Below, one piece after another: positions 19,507 through 29,480 of a stretch of DNA of 64,000 bases. Origin of the DNA: Absidia repens. Its lineage: Eukaryota; Mucoromycota; Mucoromycetes; Mucorales; Cunninghamellaceae. Position numbers and translations under genes: made by a program. The notes beneath the pieces were generated by a model that saw only the letters and a program-made list of their open reading frames with translations, had not been told where the DNA came from and did no database searches. Each line of letters opens with the position of its first letter. The first letter of the stretch is position 1. The stretch is taken from contig MCGE01000014.1 of the NCBI GenBank assembly GCA_002105175.1, positions 62,001 through 126,000 of the forward strand. Reading direction: 5' to 3'.

Positions 19507-21780
19507 ATGTCGTTTGCTACCTTTCCTTCTTCTCTTCCTTACTTTGCATCTTTACATGACCAAGCCTTGTTGGACCAAGAAATTGATGCTCTTCCGTCGC
19601 GTGGAAAGAAACAGCAAGGTGGTGATGATGTGACTGAAGAAGACCAAGCTTTTATGAATGCTCTCATGCAAGTACAAAAGCTGTCAGTGACTACCAATGG
19701 TGCGGTGGCTCTTTCTACTTCTGATGATCCCTGTCTTGATTTGTATGCATCCATGGTTGGCAAGGACTGTCCTGCTTCGTCTTTGGAGAAGGCTTACCTT
19801 CACAATCCCCTCGTGACACTCAAGCTTATTTTTCATTGCCGCTCCATCCATCATGGCAAGATGAACAAAATGGGCTTTTACACTGCTTTCCTTTGGCTGC
19901 TCAAACATCACCCTAAGACAGCTCTTCGCAACTTGCGTGTGTTGGTGGAAGGCACGATTCCTAGTCGACCGGTGGACAAGAAAGACGATGGTGATGAAGA
20001 TTGGGAACTTTTGGATGCTGACGAACAGGATGGCAAGAAGAAAAAGCAAGAAGACAAGCCTGTTTTTTACAAGACACATGGTTACTGGAAGGATCTTCTC
20101 AACTTGTTATGTGTGTATGCTTCGGAAGGTGTGAATGCGACTGAATTTACCTCTTTGAACTGTCCCCCGTTGAAACGAAAGAGTGCTGATGAACGCCGGG
20201 CGCGCCGCAAAGGTCGTCGTGGATTCTACAAATCATTGGAAGGGCTTGATCAAGAAACGGTGGATCGGATGCGTAAGGAACGTGCTGCCAAAGACCAGGA
20301 ACGACGTACCAAGGAACAAAAGGACCAAACTGCTGCTCGACGCCAACTTCGACAGGACCGCCATCAAAATGTGAACCACCTATTGAAAACTGATCGTGTC
20401 TATCGTGCTCTGCATTTCACCGTGGCTCAACTATTTGCAACCCAGCTGAAGAAGGATCAAGAAACAGTGTTGGCTTTTGACAAATCCACCCTATCTCCTG
20501 ACAACAAGTATGCATTGGCAAATCAGCTCAGTCTTGCTGGCAAATGGGCTCCTACTTTGGCTTGTTCTCACGACAAACAAACATTGATTGCAACCTCGAT
20601 TGCGGAAATACTCTTCTTATCACCCAACAACAGTGACAACACCAGCATGGAGATCGACAACGACGATGAAGAACGACGCAAGCATCAGCTCAACACAGCA
20701 CGCGATCAATATCGACTAAACATCACCAATCTTTTACGCAAAACATTGGATGTCACCGAACGCAGCATGTCTTTGAACGAATGGAACCGTATCGACTTCA
20801 GCCATGTCCCATCCATTTGTATGCAGAACAACTCGAAGCACTTTTTAGCACATACACCAACCGAATATCAGGCATATCTCCAGGCGGTGGCGGAAGGTCG
20901 ACGAAAGGTCAGTGGGTCAGTCTTGGGTCCTCATGAATTTGCCGAACGCGCAGCCAAACTAAGTGACGCCGCCGATAGTGTGGAAACTCGTGCAGAACGT
21001 ACTCTCTTGGATGGGCAATGGGCGACATATGTGCGGTCGGTGCAAGAGGCGTGTGGACCTGAGCATGCGCTCCGAAGCTCTCTGGCAGTCTGTGATGTCT
21101 CTGGCTCAATGACGTATGGGCAAAATAGTGCGACCCCTCTCAATGCGGCGATTGGTCTGTCCCTGACACTGATGGCACTGTCAGCCCCTCCTTTTGCTGG
21201 TACGATGATCTCGTTTTCGGAAAAACCTCAAGTTATTTCTGTGGATACCTCTCTGTCTTTTGTGGACCAAGTGAAAGCGGTGATGGAAAGTGAATGGGGC
21301 TATTCTACCAATCTTTACTCTGTGTTTGTGGACCTCCTGCTGCCCATGGCGAAGAAATACAACATCAAGCAAGAAGATATGGTGAAGCGACTCTTTGTGT
21401 TCACGGATATGCAATTCGATCCAGTAATGGGTGATGGCAACAAGTTGGATACCTTTTGGGATTCTGTAGTCAAGGCCTATGATGAAGCTGGTTATGTGCC
21501 TCCTGAAATCGTGTGGTGGAATCTGAACTTGGAAGGTAACAGTGAACTGACATTGCAAGCGACCAAGGATACCGAAAACATCTCTATGGTGGCGGGCTTT
21601 TCTCAAAATATGCTCAAGAACTTTATGGACGGTGAACAAGTCGCCAGCAATATTGTGCCTCCTAGCTCTTGGGAATTGCGGGAACAAGCTGAAAAGGAAA
21701 AGGAAAAAATGACACCCACTCAAGTGATGATGGCGGATATTGGCAAGGATAGTTTTAGTAGTTTGAAAGTGTATGATTGA
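19507..21780 (+). CDS. DUF2828-family protein with vWA domain
   Basis: A single uninterrupted 757-codon frame. The N-terminal half (AYLHNPLVTLKLIFHCRSIH, GFYTAFLWLLKHHPKTALRN) matches the TROVE-like DUF2828 fold. The middle is Lys/Arg/Gln-rich (RRARRKGRRGFY, RMRKERAAKDQERR). The C-terminal third is a von Willebrand A domain: CDVSGSMTYG is the MIDAS DxSxS motif, MQFDPVMG follows after LFVFTDM, and EIVWWNLN closes the sheet. The family occurs in fungi, plants and some bacteria; its exact role is not established, though the Ro60-like layout suggests RNA or RNP binding. The start was chosen at the only ATG that fits the conserved length. It is intronless in a region where most genes have 3-28 introns. 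AATAAA occurs about 100 bp after the stop. Confidence 0.88.
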   Translation: MSFATFPSSLPYFASLHDQALLDQEIDALPSRGKKQQGGDDVTEEDQAFMNALMQVQKLSVTTNGAVALSTSDDPCLDLYASMVGKDCPASSLEKAYLHNPLVTLKLIFHCRSIHHGKMNKMGFYTAFLWLLKHHPKTALRNLRVLVEGTIPSRPVDKKDDGDEDWELLDADEQDGKKKKQEDKPVFYKTHGYWKDLLNLLCVYASEGVNATEFTSLNCPPLKRKSADERRARRKGRRGFYKSLEGLDQETVDRMRKERAAKDQERRTKEQKDQTAARRQLRQDRHQNVNHLLKTDRVYRALHFTVAQLFATQLKKDQETVLAFDKSTLSPDNKYALANQLSLAGKWAPTLACSHDKQTLIATSIAEILFLSPNNSDNTSMEIDNDDEERRKHQLNTARDQYRLNITNLLRKTLDVTERSMSLNEWNRIDFSHVPSICMQNNSKHFLAHTPTEYQAYLQAVAEGRRKVSGSVLGPHEFAERAAKLSDAADSVETRAERTLLDGQWATYVRSVQEACGPEHALRSSLAVCDVSGSMTYGQNSATPLNAAIGLSLTLMALSAPPFAGTMISFSEKPQVISVDTSLSFVDQVKAVMESEWGYSTNLYSVFVDLLLPMAKKYNIKQEDMVKRLFVFTDMQFDPVMGDGNKLDTFWDSVVKAYDEAGYVPPEIVWWNLNLEGNSELTLQATKDTENISMVAGFSQNMLKNFMDGEQVASNIVPPSSWELREQAEKEKEKMTPTQVMMADIGKDSFSSLKVYD

Positions 21781-22126
21781 TTAGAATAGTATTTGTTTTT
21801 TATCCTCTGGGTTTATGTATATAGTTATTAGTTATTTGGTTTGTGATGGTGATGGGGGGTGACGATGATGCTTGTGATGAAAATAAAAAATTATTATTTA
21901 CTGTATTTGTTGAAATATTCTGCTTTGTTTTAACTGGTTCCTCGATCATGTTTGGTTTGGATCGACGTACAGGTAAAAATAAAGATGCACATCTCAACCC
22001 TGGGCTTTATTTTTTTATTTTTCTTTATTTTGACCTCCTTTACCATCCACCCCTTACTATTTATTTTATTTTGTCGAATTTCCTATTCATGATGAAGGCT
22101 AGACTGAAACTTTATTGTGTGTTGAC

Positions 22127-22207
22127 CTATTGACTGACTTTTTTTTTCGCATAGACTTTCTTCTCAATTGACAGCATGTAGTGCAAACCATCCTCGGTGA
22201 TCAAATA
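22127..22207 (-). CDS. Candidate orphan C-terminal exon
   Basis: After a good acceptor (TTTTTTTTCAAAATAG) on the minus strand, a 27-codon stretch reads YLITEDGLHYMLSIEKK then VYAKKKVSQ and a stop, followed 12 bp later by CAATAAAG. It has the form of a terminal exon with its poly(A) signal. A possible upstream partner around 22290-22345 (CPYSIHSRKVEDPARQK) has no start codon and no clear donor. It may be the remains of a gene, or an exon whose first part was not found. Function is not recognised. Confidence 0.3.
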   Translation of the reverse strand, partial: YLITEDGLHYMLSIEKKVYAKKKVSQ

Positions 22208-22521
22208 CTATTTTGAAAAAAAATAAATGTATCATATCACAAAACACAAAAATATAAATAATATACAGGTCTAACCTTTTTTTTTTTTTTATCTTTTGTC
22301 TAGCGGGATCTTCTACTTTTCGTGAATGGATAGAATAGGGGCATTTGATGATTGTAGTTAGTATAGTATAGATTATTATTTATTTTAATAGACTTCAATA
22401 AAAAAAAACACAATATAGATATTATTTTTATTTAATTTGGTGCAGGATACTAGTGACGAGGGCAGAAGGATCGAAAAAAGGTGACCAAAAAAAAAAAAAA
22501 AAGGAGGCAGGAGGGGGATTC

Positions 22522-23190
22522 TTATTGGATCCAGGCGACAGCGGCGATAGCACAACCAGCAAGAAGAGCAGAAGACCATTGAAGGGGATTGGCATCGGAG
22601 GTAGTAGAGGAAGGAGCGGCAGGGGCCAAGCTAGAAGAGGGAGAAGGACGGACTAGGGTAGAAGAAGGAAGAAGAGAGTAGGAAGAGAAAGATGAGAAAG
22701 ATGACAAGGATGAGAAGCTGCTGCTGCTAGGCAAACTGCTTGTGGCCGAAGTGCTTTGGGAAAGGAGGGAAGAAGCAGAAGGAGAGAGGGTCTTAGTGCC
22801 AGACAGGCTGCTTGATTCAGAAGCCGAAAGGGAGGCGGCAGTGCCAGTGGTGGCAGTACCAGTAGCAGAAGCGGTGGCCGAGGCGGCAGTGGCACTGGCA
22901 TGAGCTGAGGCGGTTTGCTTGTTAGCCTTTGCTCCGGGCCAGTGTTGATCAATACATCCACTATAGCAATCATTGTCTTTACATCCACCTAAACAACTTT
23001 GCGTAGAGCCCACTAATCCACAAAAAAAAAAAAGTGAATTTTCGGCCAAAAAAAAAAAAAAAAAATTGGGGTTCAATTTCTTACCACAGTCGGAGAGACA
23101 ATCAGCATCGGTAGGATCACAGGCACATTGAGCATTGACGAGATTTACCGCCACAAGACCAAAAAGAGCAACCAAACCAATGTTTTTCAT
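22522..23190 (-). CDS. Cysteine-rich secreted protein with GPI-anchor signal
   Basis: Two exons (23190-23085, 23012-22522) give 198 aa; the 72-bp intron holds two A/T runs. Residues 1-20 (MKNIGLVALFGLVAVNLVNA) are a typical signal peptide. The mature N-terminus has paired cysteines: QCACDPTDADCLSDC, then STQSCLGGCKDNDCYSGC. A Ser/Ala/Thr-rich stalk of about 110 residues follows, suited to O-mannosylation. The C-terminus (QWSSALLAGCAIAAVAWIQ) is hydrophobic and ends the protein, as in GPI attachment signals. It is likely a cell-wall or plasma-membrane surface protein; no enzymatic domain is visible. Confidence 0.85.
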   Translation of the reverse strand: MKNIGLVALFGLVAVNLVNAQCACDPTDADCLSDCGKKLNPNFFFFFLAENSLFFFCGLVGSTQSCLGGCKDNDCYSGCIDQHWPGAKANKQTASAHASATAASATASATGTATTGTAASLSASESSSLSGTKTLSPSASSLLSQSTSATSSLPSSSSFSSLSSFSSFSSYSLLPSSTLVRPSPSSSLAPAAPSSTTSDANPLQWSSALLAGCAIAAVAWIQ

Positions 23191-23320
23191 GATTATTAAA
23201 TTAAGATCAAAGATATTTTTTTTGAGTAAAGTAAAGAAAGAAAAGGAAAAATATGGTGAGCCAGAATTTATACAAAAAGCATACTGATCCCTCCCCCTTT
23301 ATTGTATCGAAAAGAGGGGT

Positions 23321-23343
23321 CGAGAGAGAGAGAGAGAGAGAGG
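23321..23343 (+). repeat. (GA)n microsatellite
   Basis: About 11 GA units upstream of the GPI-type gene. Confidence 0.8.
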
Positions 23344-23344
23344 G

Positions 23345-24335
23345 ATCAAGGACAAAAAAAAACACAGAAAAGTGTACTAAACCATTTAGTCTGATGCACT
23401 CCTCTCAAGCTGTACATCCTTTATCAACACACCGCTCTTTTTTTTTATCAACATAAAAAAAAAAAAAAAACGGGATCATCACTACCCCTGGTTTTTTTTT
23501 TTTTTCCTATCATACACGAAAAACAGATCCACCTCCTTTTGTCATCGCATGCAATAAAGCTCCTACAAGCCATTAAGGTTAAAATGGGTAGCCTCCTATT
23601 TTTTACTTCTTTTTATCGTGTGGAAAAAAGGTCGCCCATCCCATCTTTTTTCGATTTTAGAGAACTTTCGCTGCATCTGTCATTCATTGCCAGTCATAAA
23701 AAAATAGTATTGCTCTGGGCTTTCTACAGGTTCTTGAATATGCGCCGATCTTTATTATTATTATCATTATTATTATTTTTCTTTTGTGATCCATCATCCA
23801 CGTTTTTTGTATTCTCTTGTTCAATAAATATATATCATAACCAAATGTAATACATTTGATAGTGTGACGAATTATATAGAAAAAGCGCGTGACTGATGTA
23901 GCAGAAAGGGGGACGTGGCAGAAGATCGAAAATTTCTCAAATCGTAACGAATAAAAAAAATACGGAAATCTAACGCCGCCCAAATCAGTGTCATCTATAC
24001 ATAATAAAGTAGAGTTTTCACTAGAGGTACGCCATCTTTTATCATATTACCATAATCCACTGCTTTCAATAGAAAACGATAAATCTATTTATCAATTTCA
24101 ACAAGTTTCACTTTCCTGGGATTTTTTCTGTCTCACGATCATGACAATGACGATGCGAATAAAAATTTCCTCGCTGATAAAAAAAATGCCACTCTTCTTT
24201 TTCTTACAGCCGCCTCATTTTTTCAGGAGAAAAGAGAGTTGACAACGTTCTATTTCAAACGCCGAAAAAAATTAGAAATAGGTTTCTTCTTTCATTTTTT
24301 GTTTCCATTTTCCCTTCACACTACCTTCTCTCCCA
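23345..24335. other. Spacer between divergent genes
   Basis: The promoter regions of the GPI-type gene (-) and the 46-aa gene (+) must lie here. I see A/T homopolymers (23455-23470, 23492-23505) and TTATTATTATC repeats near 23750-23775, but no further gene. Confidence 0.45.
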
Positions 24336-24337
24336 AA

Positions 24338-24478
24338 ATGCTAGAGTATATTACCACTTTCTCTCGCTATCTAGCCTTGATCACCATTGCTCCTGTCACA
24401 ACTGCCATTGCTGTCGATCTAATTGTTTATGCTTATCGAAATGGTCAGCATTGGCTCAAGATTAAACACAAGGCATAA
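24338..24478 (+). CDS. 46-aa single-pass membrane protein, unknown
   Basis: The ATG follows a long CT-rich leader (TTCACACTACCTTCTCTCCC), the usual context of fungal start codons here. One hydrophobic helix spans about residues 11-32 (YLALITIAPVTTAIAVDLIV) and a short basic tail follows (HWLKIKHKA). Size and shape are like small subunits of mitochondrial or ER membrane complexes. Two structures are possible: a stop at 24476-24478 with an intron in the 3' UTR (GTAAAG at 24488), or a GC-AG intron from 24473 to 24574 that replaces the last codon and adds 37 residues (VRPDQLVTSSSSNPTVV...), ending at 24688, giving 82 aa. I do not recognise the family. Confidence 0.5.
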   Translation: MLEYITTFSRYLALITIAPVTTAIAVDLIVYAYRNGQHWLKIKHKA

Positions 24479-24682
24479 GCTCTTCATGGTAAAGAAAAAA
24501 AAAATCAGTTCGTATTCTTTCTTAGATGTATATGATCCACAAATATGTGCGCAACTTACTCTTTTTATCTATAGGTCCGACCCGACCAGCTGGTCACTTC
24601 TTCGTCAAGCAATCCCACAGTGGTTCCTCCATCCCCCATTCCACTCTCTACTATTTCTCAGTCAGAATATCCCCACCATCGA

Positions 24683-25037
24683 ACATAGATATGCCCCCCT
24701 TTCCTTCATCCACTTCATTCTCCAATCTATTCTACATACATGTCCATATATCCCATAGTTTTTATTTGATCTTCTTCTATTCAATATCAATAAAACACCT
24801 GTTTATTGTTTGCTACTATAAACATACGTCTTCTCATAAATCATCAATTCTTTGATCAAACATAGATATACCCCTTTTCCTTCATCCACTTCATTCTCCA
24901 ATCTATTCTACATACATGTCCATATATCCCATAGTTTTTATTTGATATTCTTCTACTCAATATCAATAAAACACGTCTTTATTATTTGCTACTGTGAGCA
25001 TATATGTCTTCTTCCCATAAATCATCAATTCTTTGAA
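24683..25037 (+). repeat. Tandem 177-bp duplication
   Basis: Two adjacent units, 24683-24859 and 24860-25037, begin ACATAGATAT and end CATCAATTCTTTGA. They differ by a small number of substitutions and short indels. Each contains TATCAATAAAACAC, so the poly(A) signal region of the 46-aa gene is doubled. Confidence 0.9.
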
Positions 25038-25175
25038 TCCTGTTTTTACGCACCTGCAATAAAACAACCTTCACGTATCATCAATTTGATCCATTCTATA
25101 TGCAAATATATAATCCATTTTTTTTTTATTTGATTCTATGCTACACAATAATAACTATAAACTATCTAATATATT

Positions 25176-26660
25176 CTATACTACTTTGTAAAGGTGGACT
25201 TGTTTGATTTCTTCCAATTCGTCTTCATTGATATCTTCAAACCAACCACCATCATAGTCCAATTTGATTTCCTTAACCCAACCCTTCATTTGTTTTGTAG
25301 GAGACAGACCGGCTTCCTTGAGCTGTTCTTGTAAAGAAGGTAGTGTCACCAGCAGTAACCCAGGTTTCTTGCTAGTTTGTGCACGGATGTATTTCCAAAT
25401 TTCTTGTTGAGTAGGTAACTCACTGAAGAATTGGAACACATTGTTCATGATCACCACATCTGCTTCCTTACTCAGGAGGTCAGGCAATTGTTGAATATCT
25501 TTGCACATGATCTATAATAAAAAGTGGAGAGCGAGGTTCATTTATTATCCTTTCTATCAATGTCCTTATTCGTGTGGGATTTACCTCGATGCGATCATCC
25601 ATTTTGTATTTTCGAATCATGTCTCGTTGCAATTGACAGAACCATTCATTGATTTCAACACCAATCAATCGACGTGCTCTTGTGAATAAATGCCCCTAAA
25701 AAAAAAGAAGAGGTCAGATAGTTCATGCATTTGCTGGCCTTCTCCCATCCCGTAACACTCCACGCCAATCCCTCCATCAAACTTACAGAATACAAGACAG
25801 CGCCTAATCGAGATCCAACATCCACCACTACCTTATCTTTGACCTTGTTTGCCAATGCCACTTGGTATAAGAATTGCAGTTGTAACACGGATGCCGAATG
25901 CGAAATGAAGTCTACGGTACGCCGCAAAAAAAAAAAAAAAAAAAAAAAGGAACATTTGTGTGGTGAGCCTTTGTATGAGGGAGAAGTAGCTTAGTTGATA
26001 TACATACTCAAGGGAGCCACATTCCTCGATTGACAATCCAAACAATAGTTGCGAGACATTTTTCCTTCATCACAAAGATCATCAACATCTTCTTCACTGA
26101 ATAAAAAGCCATCGACGTGTACGGTGTTGGTTTCATTGTATTCGGCAAACTGAAGAGTCATAGAGAACATATCGTAAGTAAAAACAAGCTCGTTTTTTTC
26201 CTTTCTCTTTATCTTGAAGTACTTACATCCTTCGTATCAGGAATCACCGTTTTCTCACCAGGAGCTTCAGCAGACATTGGTACCTTGGCTCGTAAATCCT
26301 TCACAATACGCCCTAACCGCATCATTTTGAGATCATTGACAGGTTGGAAACTACCATCGTGTTGTTCAACGTCCATATCCGTATCTTCTTCATCATGTTC
26401 ATCGTGAGTATGAATTTGGCTATGGTATTCCTCTATGGAAAAAAAAGGGGCAAGAAGGGTCAGTCATATTGATTTCTTCCGTTGCGATGACCCAGGTTGG
26501 CTTCATATATATATATAATTATATATATAAGCCCCAATGACTTACCTAAAGCTGATCGTACAAAGCTGTCAAACCCATGGAAATCTTGGTCATTGAGTTG
26601 TGATAAAAGATTGAGGAAGGCATCCTTTGACTTTTCCACAATATCCAATTGTTCAGCCAT
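25176..26660 (-). CDS. SAM-dependent methyltransferase, class I fold, uncharacterised
   Basis: Six exons (26660-26546, 26432-26227, 26149-26008, 25911-25787, 25695-25585, 25511-25176) join cleanly to 344 aa. The first half is acidic and contains EEDVDDLCDEGKMSRNYC LDC, a possible Cys pair. The second half carries SAM-binding motif I (VVVDVGSRLGAVLYSG), an acidic end of strand 2 (LIGVEIN), motif IV-like VVIMNNVFQFF, and a strand-rich C-terminus with VKEIKLDY. LDCQSRNVAPLSINFISHS just before motif I looks like a family signature. The substrate is unknown; protein or small-molecule methylation are both possible. The promoter is shared with nothing close; the FYVE gene ends 430 bp upstream on the same strand. 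Confidence 0.8.
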
Positions 26661-27090
26661 AATCGCAAATAATAAATAAACAACCTGAACAAAAGAAGGA
26701 AAAAAAAAAAAAAAAGTTCACGAAGTTGGAAGTTTTTGTGGCTGGCATTGATTTTTTTTTTTTTTTTTTTACGAGGAGATTATTCAATTCCCGACTACCT
26801 TCGAGTTACAGCATTGAGTCCAACTTTGACATGACCATACACGCATCACCCCATATTTCCATCACATTGAAACATATGTTCGCTTTTTTGTTCAAAAAGA
26901 TTTTTATTTTTATTCTCTAAAAAAATATGCAATAAAAAGATAGGTGGTATGATACACAGTACATATGAGATATATAAGCTAGATGTCCAAGCGGAAAGAT
27001 AGAGGAGACGAAAGGGAGGGAGAGGTTTAGAATACAAATGGGGAAGGGAAGAGACGCTAACTAATCATTAACAATAATGAGCTATATGTA
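26661..27090. other. Spacer between methyltransferase and FYVE genes
   Basis: Contains A and T runs (26700-26716, 26753-26770) and no gene. AATAAA-like strings for the FYVE transcript lie on the minus strand. Confidence 0.4.
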
Positions 27091-28173
27091 CTAAAAGGTT
27101 GACCATTGCCAATCGGCTGGAACTGAGGGTATTGGACAAAACGCTATCATTAATTAGGTAATCAAAAAGCCAAAATAAATCAAGTCGTAAAATATGTCAC
27201 TATTAAAGCAGGACGGTGAGTTTTCATTCTTCAGTTTTACCTGTATCATTTTTCTTTTCTCTCTTGGCGTTCATATTGATAGTCATATTTCTGGGCTGTG
27301 GTAAGTCAGCAGTGGGAGTCACTATATCTATAAGGAATATGCATATCATATTTACATACAAAAAGAAATAATATTGAGTAATAATCCCACCTATCCCCTC
27401 TTCCCATATAGATTACCTTCTTTGCTAAGTTCGACTATACCTTCCATGTTTTGAGGCAGTTGCATCATTATACCAGGATGTCGTTTAGAGAAGGTTGATC
27501 TTTTCATTGAGGAAGATGATACTGATGTTGCTGTTGAGGAAGATGATGATTGTTTTTGACAAGTAGCAGAAGCTGATGATGGTCGTGAACACGTGGCGAA
27601 AGAAGAGCTGGTGGTAGTGGTGGGTTGTAACGATCGTTCGTCTATCGTTTTTGTCCAAGTGTGGAAATCAGAGATACATGTATCACAACCACGACAAAGA
27701 GCACCATCCCGATGGAATTGACATGTTTGATCTAATCGAAGATAGTTTGAGCAGTGTTGAGCACAATATATTTCCCCACATCTTCGACAATGATGCCGAC
27801 GATTAAAAATTCCAAACCACGTTGTACAATCAAAGTATTCACAATGCGCCGCTTCCGAATCAGGCTATCAAAAGAATGGAAAGAGAGACAGTTGTTTTGT
27901 GAGTATGTATCCAGTTATCGCCCCGCCTACTAACCTTTTCTTCCGACCATACATCTCTGTTCTATTTGTATATATAAGATAATCGCTGTATAAAAGAATA
28001 TTTACCTTCCAATGATGTCTTGATGGTGGCCCGGTCACCGTAGTGGAATGTTGACTGAGCTGCCTAGAATCAGCAGCACCAGGAGTCAAAGGGGTATCTG
28101 AAGTTGACGCACCGGAAGATGGACATATGGTCAAATGAACTGATCGTTTGCTTCTATTTAAAGGATGTATCAT
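27091..28173 (-). CDS. FYVE-type zinc-finger protein
   Basis: Four exons (28173-28006, 27864-27417, 27327-27241, 27143-27091) give 251 aa. At about residues 58-110 the FYVE signature is clear: WFGIFNRRHHCRRCGEIYC, then CSNYLRLDQTCQFH and LCRGCDTC, with eight Cys/His positions. The RRHHCRRCG basic patch binds phosphatidylinositol 3-phosphate, so the protein should sit on endosomes or the vacuole. A Ser/Thr-rich linker and a short conserved-looking end (PSVPADWQWSTF) follow. An in-frame upstream ATG at 28281 would add a signal-peptide-like stretch (MKYLFFFVTFFFSLFEP); I reject it because FYVE proteins are cytosolic. No second domain is visible. Confidence 0.85.
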
Positions 28174-28281
28174 CGTAATGGAGAGTAAGAGACGATGTTC
28201 TTTGCTAGTGTAATTTTGAAGAAAAGAAAAAGGTTCGAATAGTGAAAAAAAGAACGTGACAAAAAAAAAAAGGTATTTCAA

Positions 28282-29480
28282 ATTCCGTCCAAGGCTGGTC
28301 GGTGCTGTGAAGGAATTTTATTGGCATGAAGATCAACTAAAATTAGAATGTTTTGTCTATCAAAATGAGGTAGAAAAATGGATACATGGATATGTTTTAA
28401 AGTAGATAATGAGCTGGGAAGTAGAAATAAAAAGAAATGTAGTGGAAACTAGACAGGGAGAGAGGAGAGAAAAATCCACACTACTAATTTCTTCTCGACC
28501 GAGAAATACCAACCAAAAGGAATGAATAGCGCAGGGATAAATGATGAATGGCGGAGAAGTTCGCCTACTGAAGCTGACTAAGAGATAGGCGTAATCTAAA
28601 GCAACATCTGTTCTTATTGAATCATATACTGTATCTACGTAGCTGTTGGGATGCTGACTTTTTCACTACGTAGTCCTTAGTCATCCCGCAGATTCTTGAG
28701 GTATTGATGGGGTGCGTAGTAATAATGAAAGAGATTCAAGAATTGCTGTTCAACCCATATTTGATTTAACGACATAAGTAATTTCTTTGAGGTACTAAAT
28801 GGGCAAGAGGAATCTTGGTGGGTTGCGGTTTTGTGAAGATTATCTTGGCTGTGCATATGCATGTGAGAAATAAAAATGGTTGATCAAAATTCCGACAGGA
28901 CAGAGGAAACCTGGCCCTCACCACCTAGTCATAAATATTTAGCCGAATTTTCAAAGGTTGGGAAGAATAAACCGTGAATTTGAAGTGTAAATATTTGGGG
29001 TAATTTTTACTCAAATCCATAGAGACAAAGAAGATAATCGTCATACACTTCTTGATTATTTTCTATTTTGTTGTATTAATTATCTATTAATTTTCCTTCT
29101 TTTTATTGTTATCACTGCGGTGCGGTTCAGGACACTCCCAACTTTAAAAACTATTTTGCACGGAGAAGCAGACATTTTCACACGTATAAAACTTTGATCT
29201 ACTTGGTGTCATGGGAAATATTTCTGATGTTTTGGAGTTCGATGAAAATAGAGCCCTCTGTCATTCTATATCTTTATACGCGGCCCCTTGAGGATCAACA
29301 AACTTTGGTTTGACGCTAAATAATATGTCCAGCCTAGAGAAGGTTACCCTGGAAACACAACCTAGAGTAATAAATATGAACAGTAGGGCCGGAATAGGAC
29401 CATGCTTCATATCAAGTGACCTAGAGCTGCCGACCAGTCATTAAGTATTAACGTGCCCGTTCCAGTATTCATATATAAAC
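28282..29480. other. Gene-poor spacer
   Basis: No supported gene. A 61-codon minus-strand frame at 28677-28862 has no partner exons and no recognised motif. Confidence 0.4.

Noticed and set aside
19539..21723. Long minus-strand frames (70-180 codons) opposite the DUF2828 gene
   Set aside because: They are antisense shadows of a strongly supported coding exon.
25950..26005. tRNA-like string GTAGCTTAGTTGATATACATA
   Set aside because: It lies inside an intron of the methyltransferase gene and has no matching acceptor stem or T-arm.
28174..28281. N-terminal extension of the FYVE protein with a signal-peptide-like helix
   Set aside because: A secreted FYVE protein would not meet PI3P; the extension is A/T-run translation, so the downstream Met was chosen.
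28677..28862. 61-codon minus-strand frame (ends HYYYAPHQYLKNLRDD)
   Set aside because: Looked briefly like a transposase or gene fragment, but no catalytic motif, start context or partner exon supports it.
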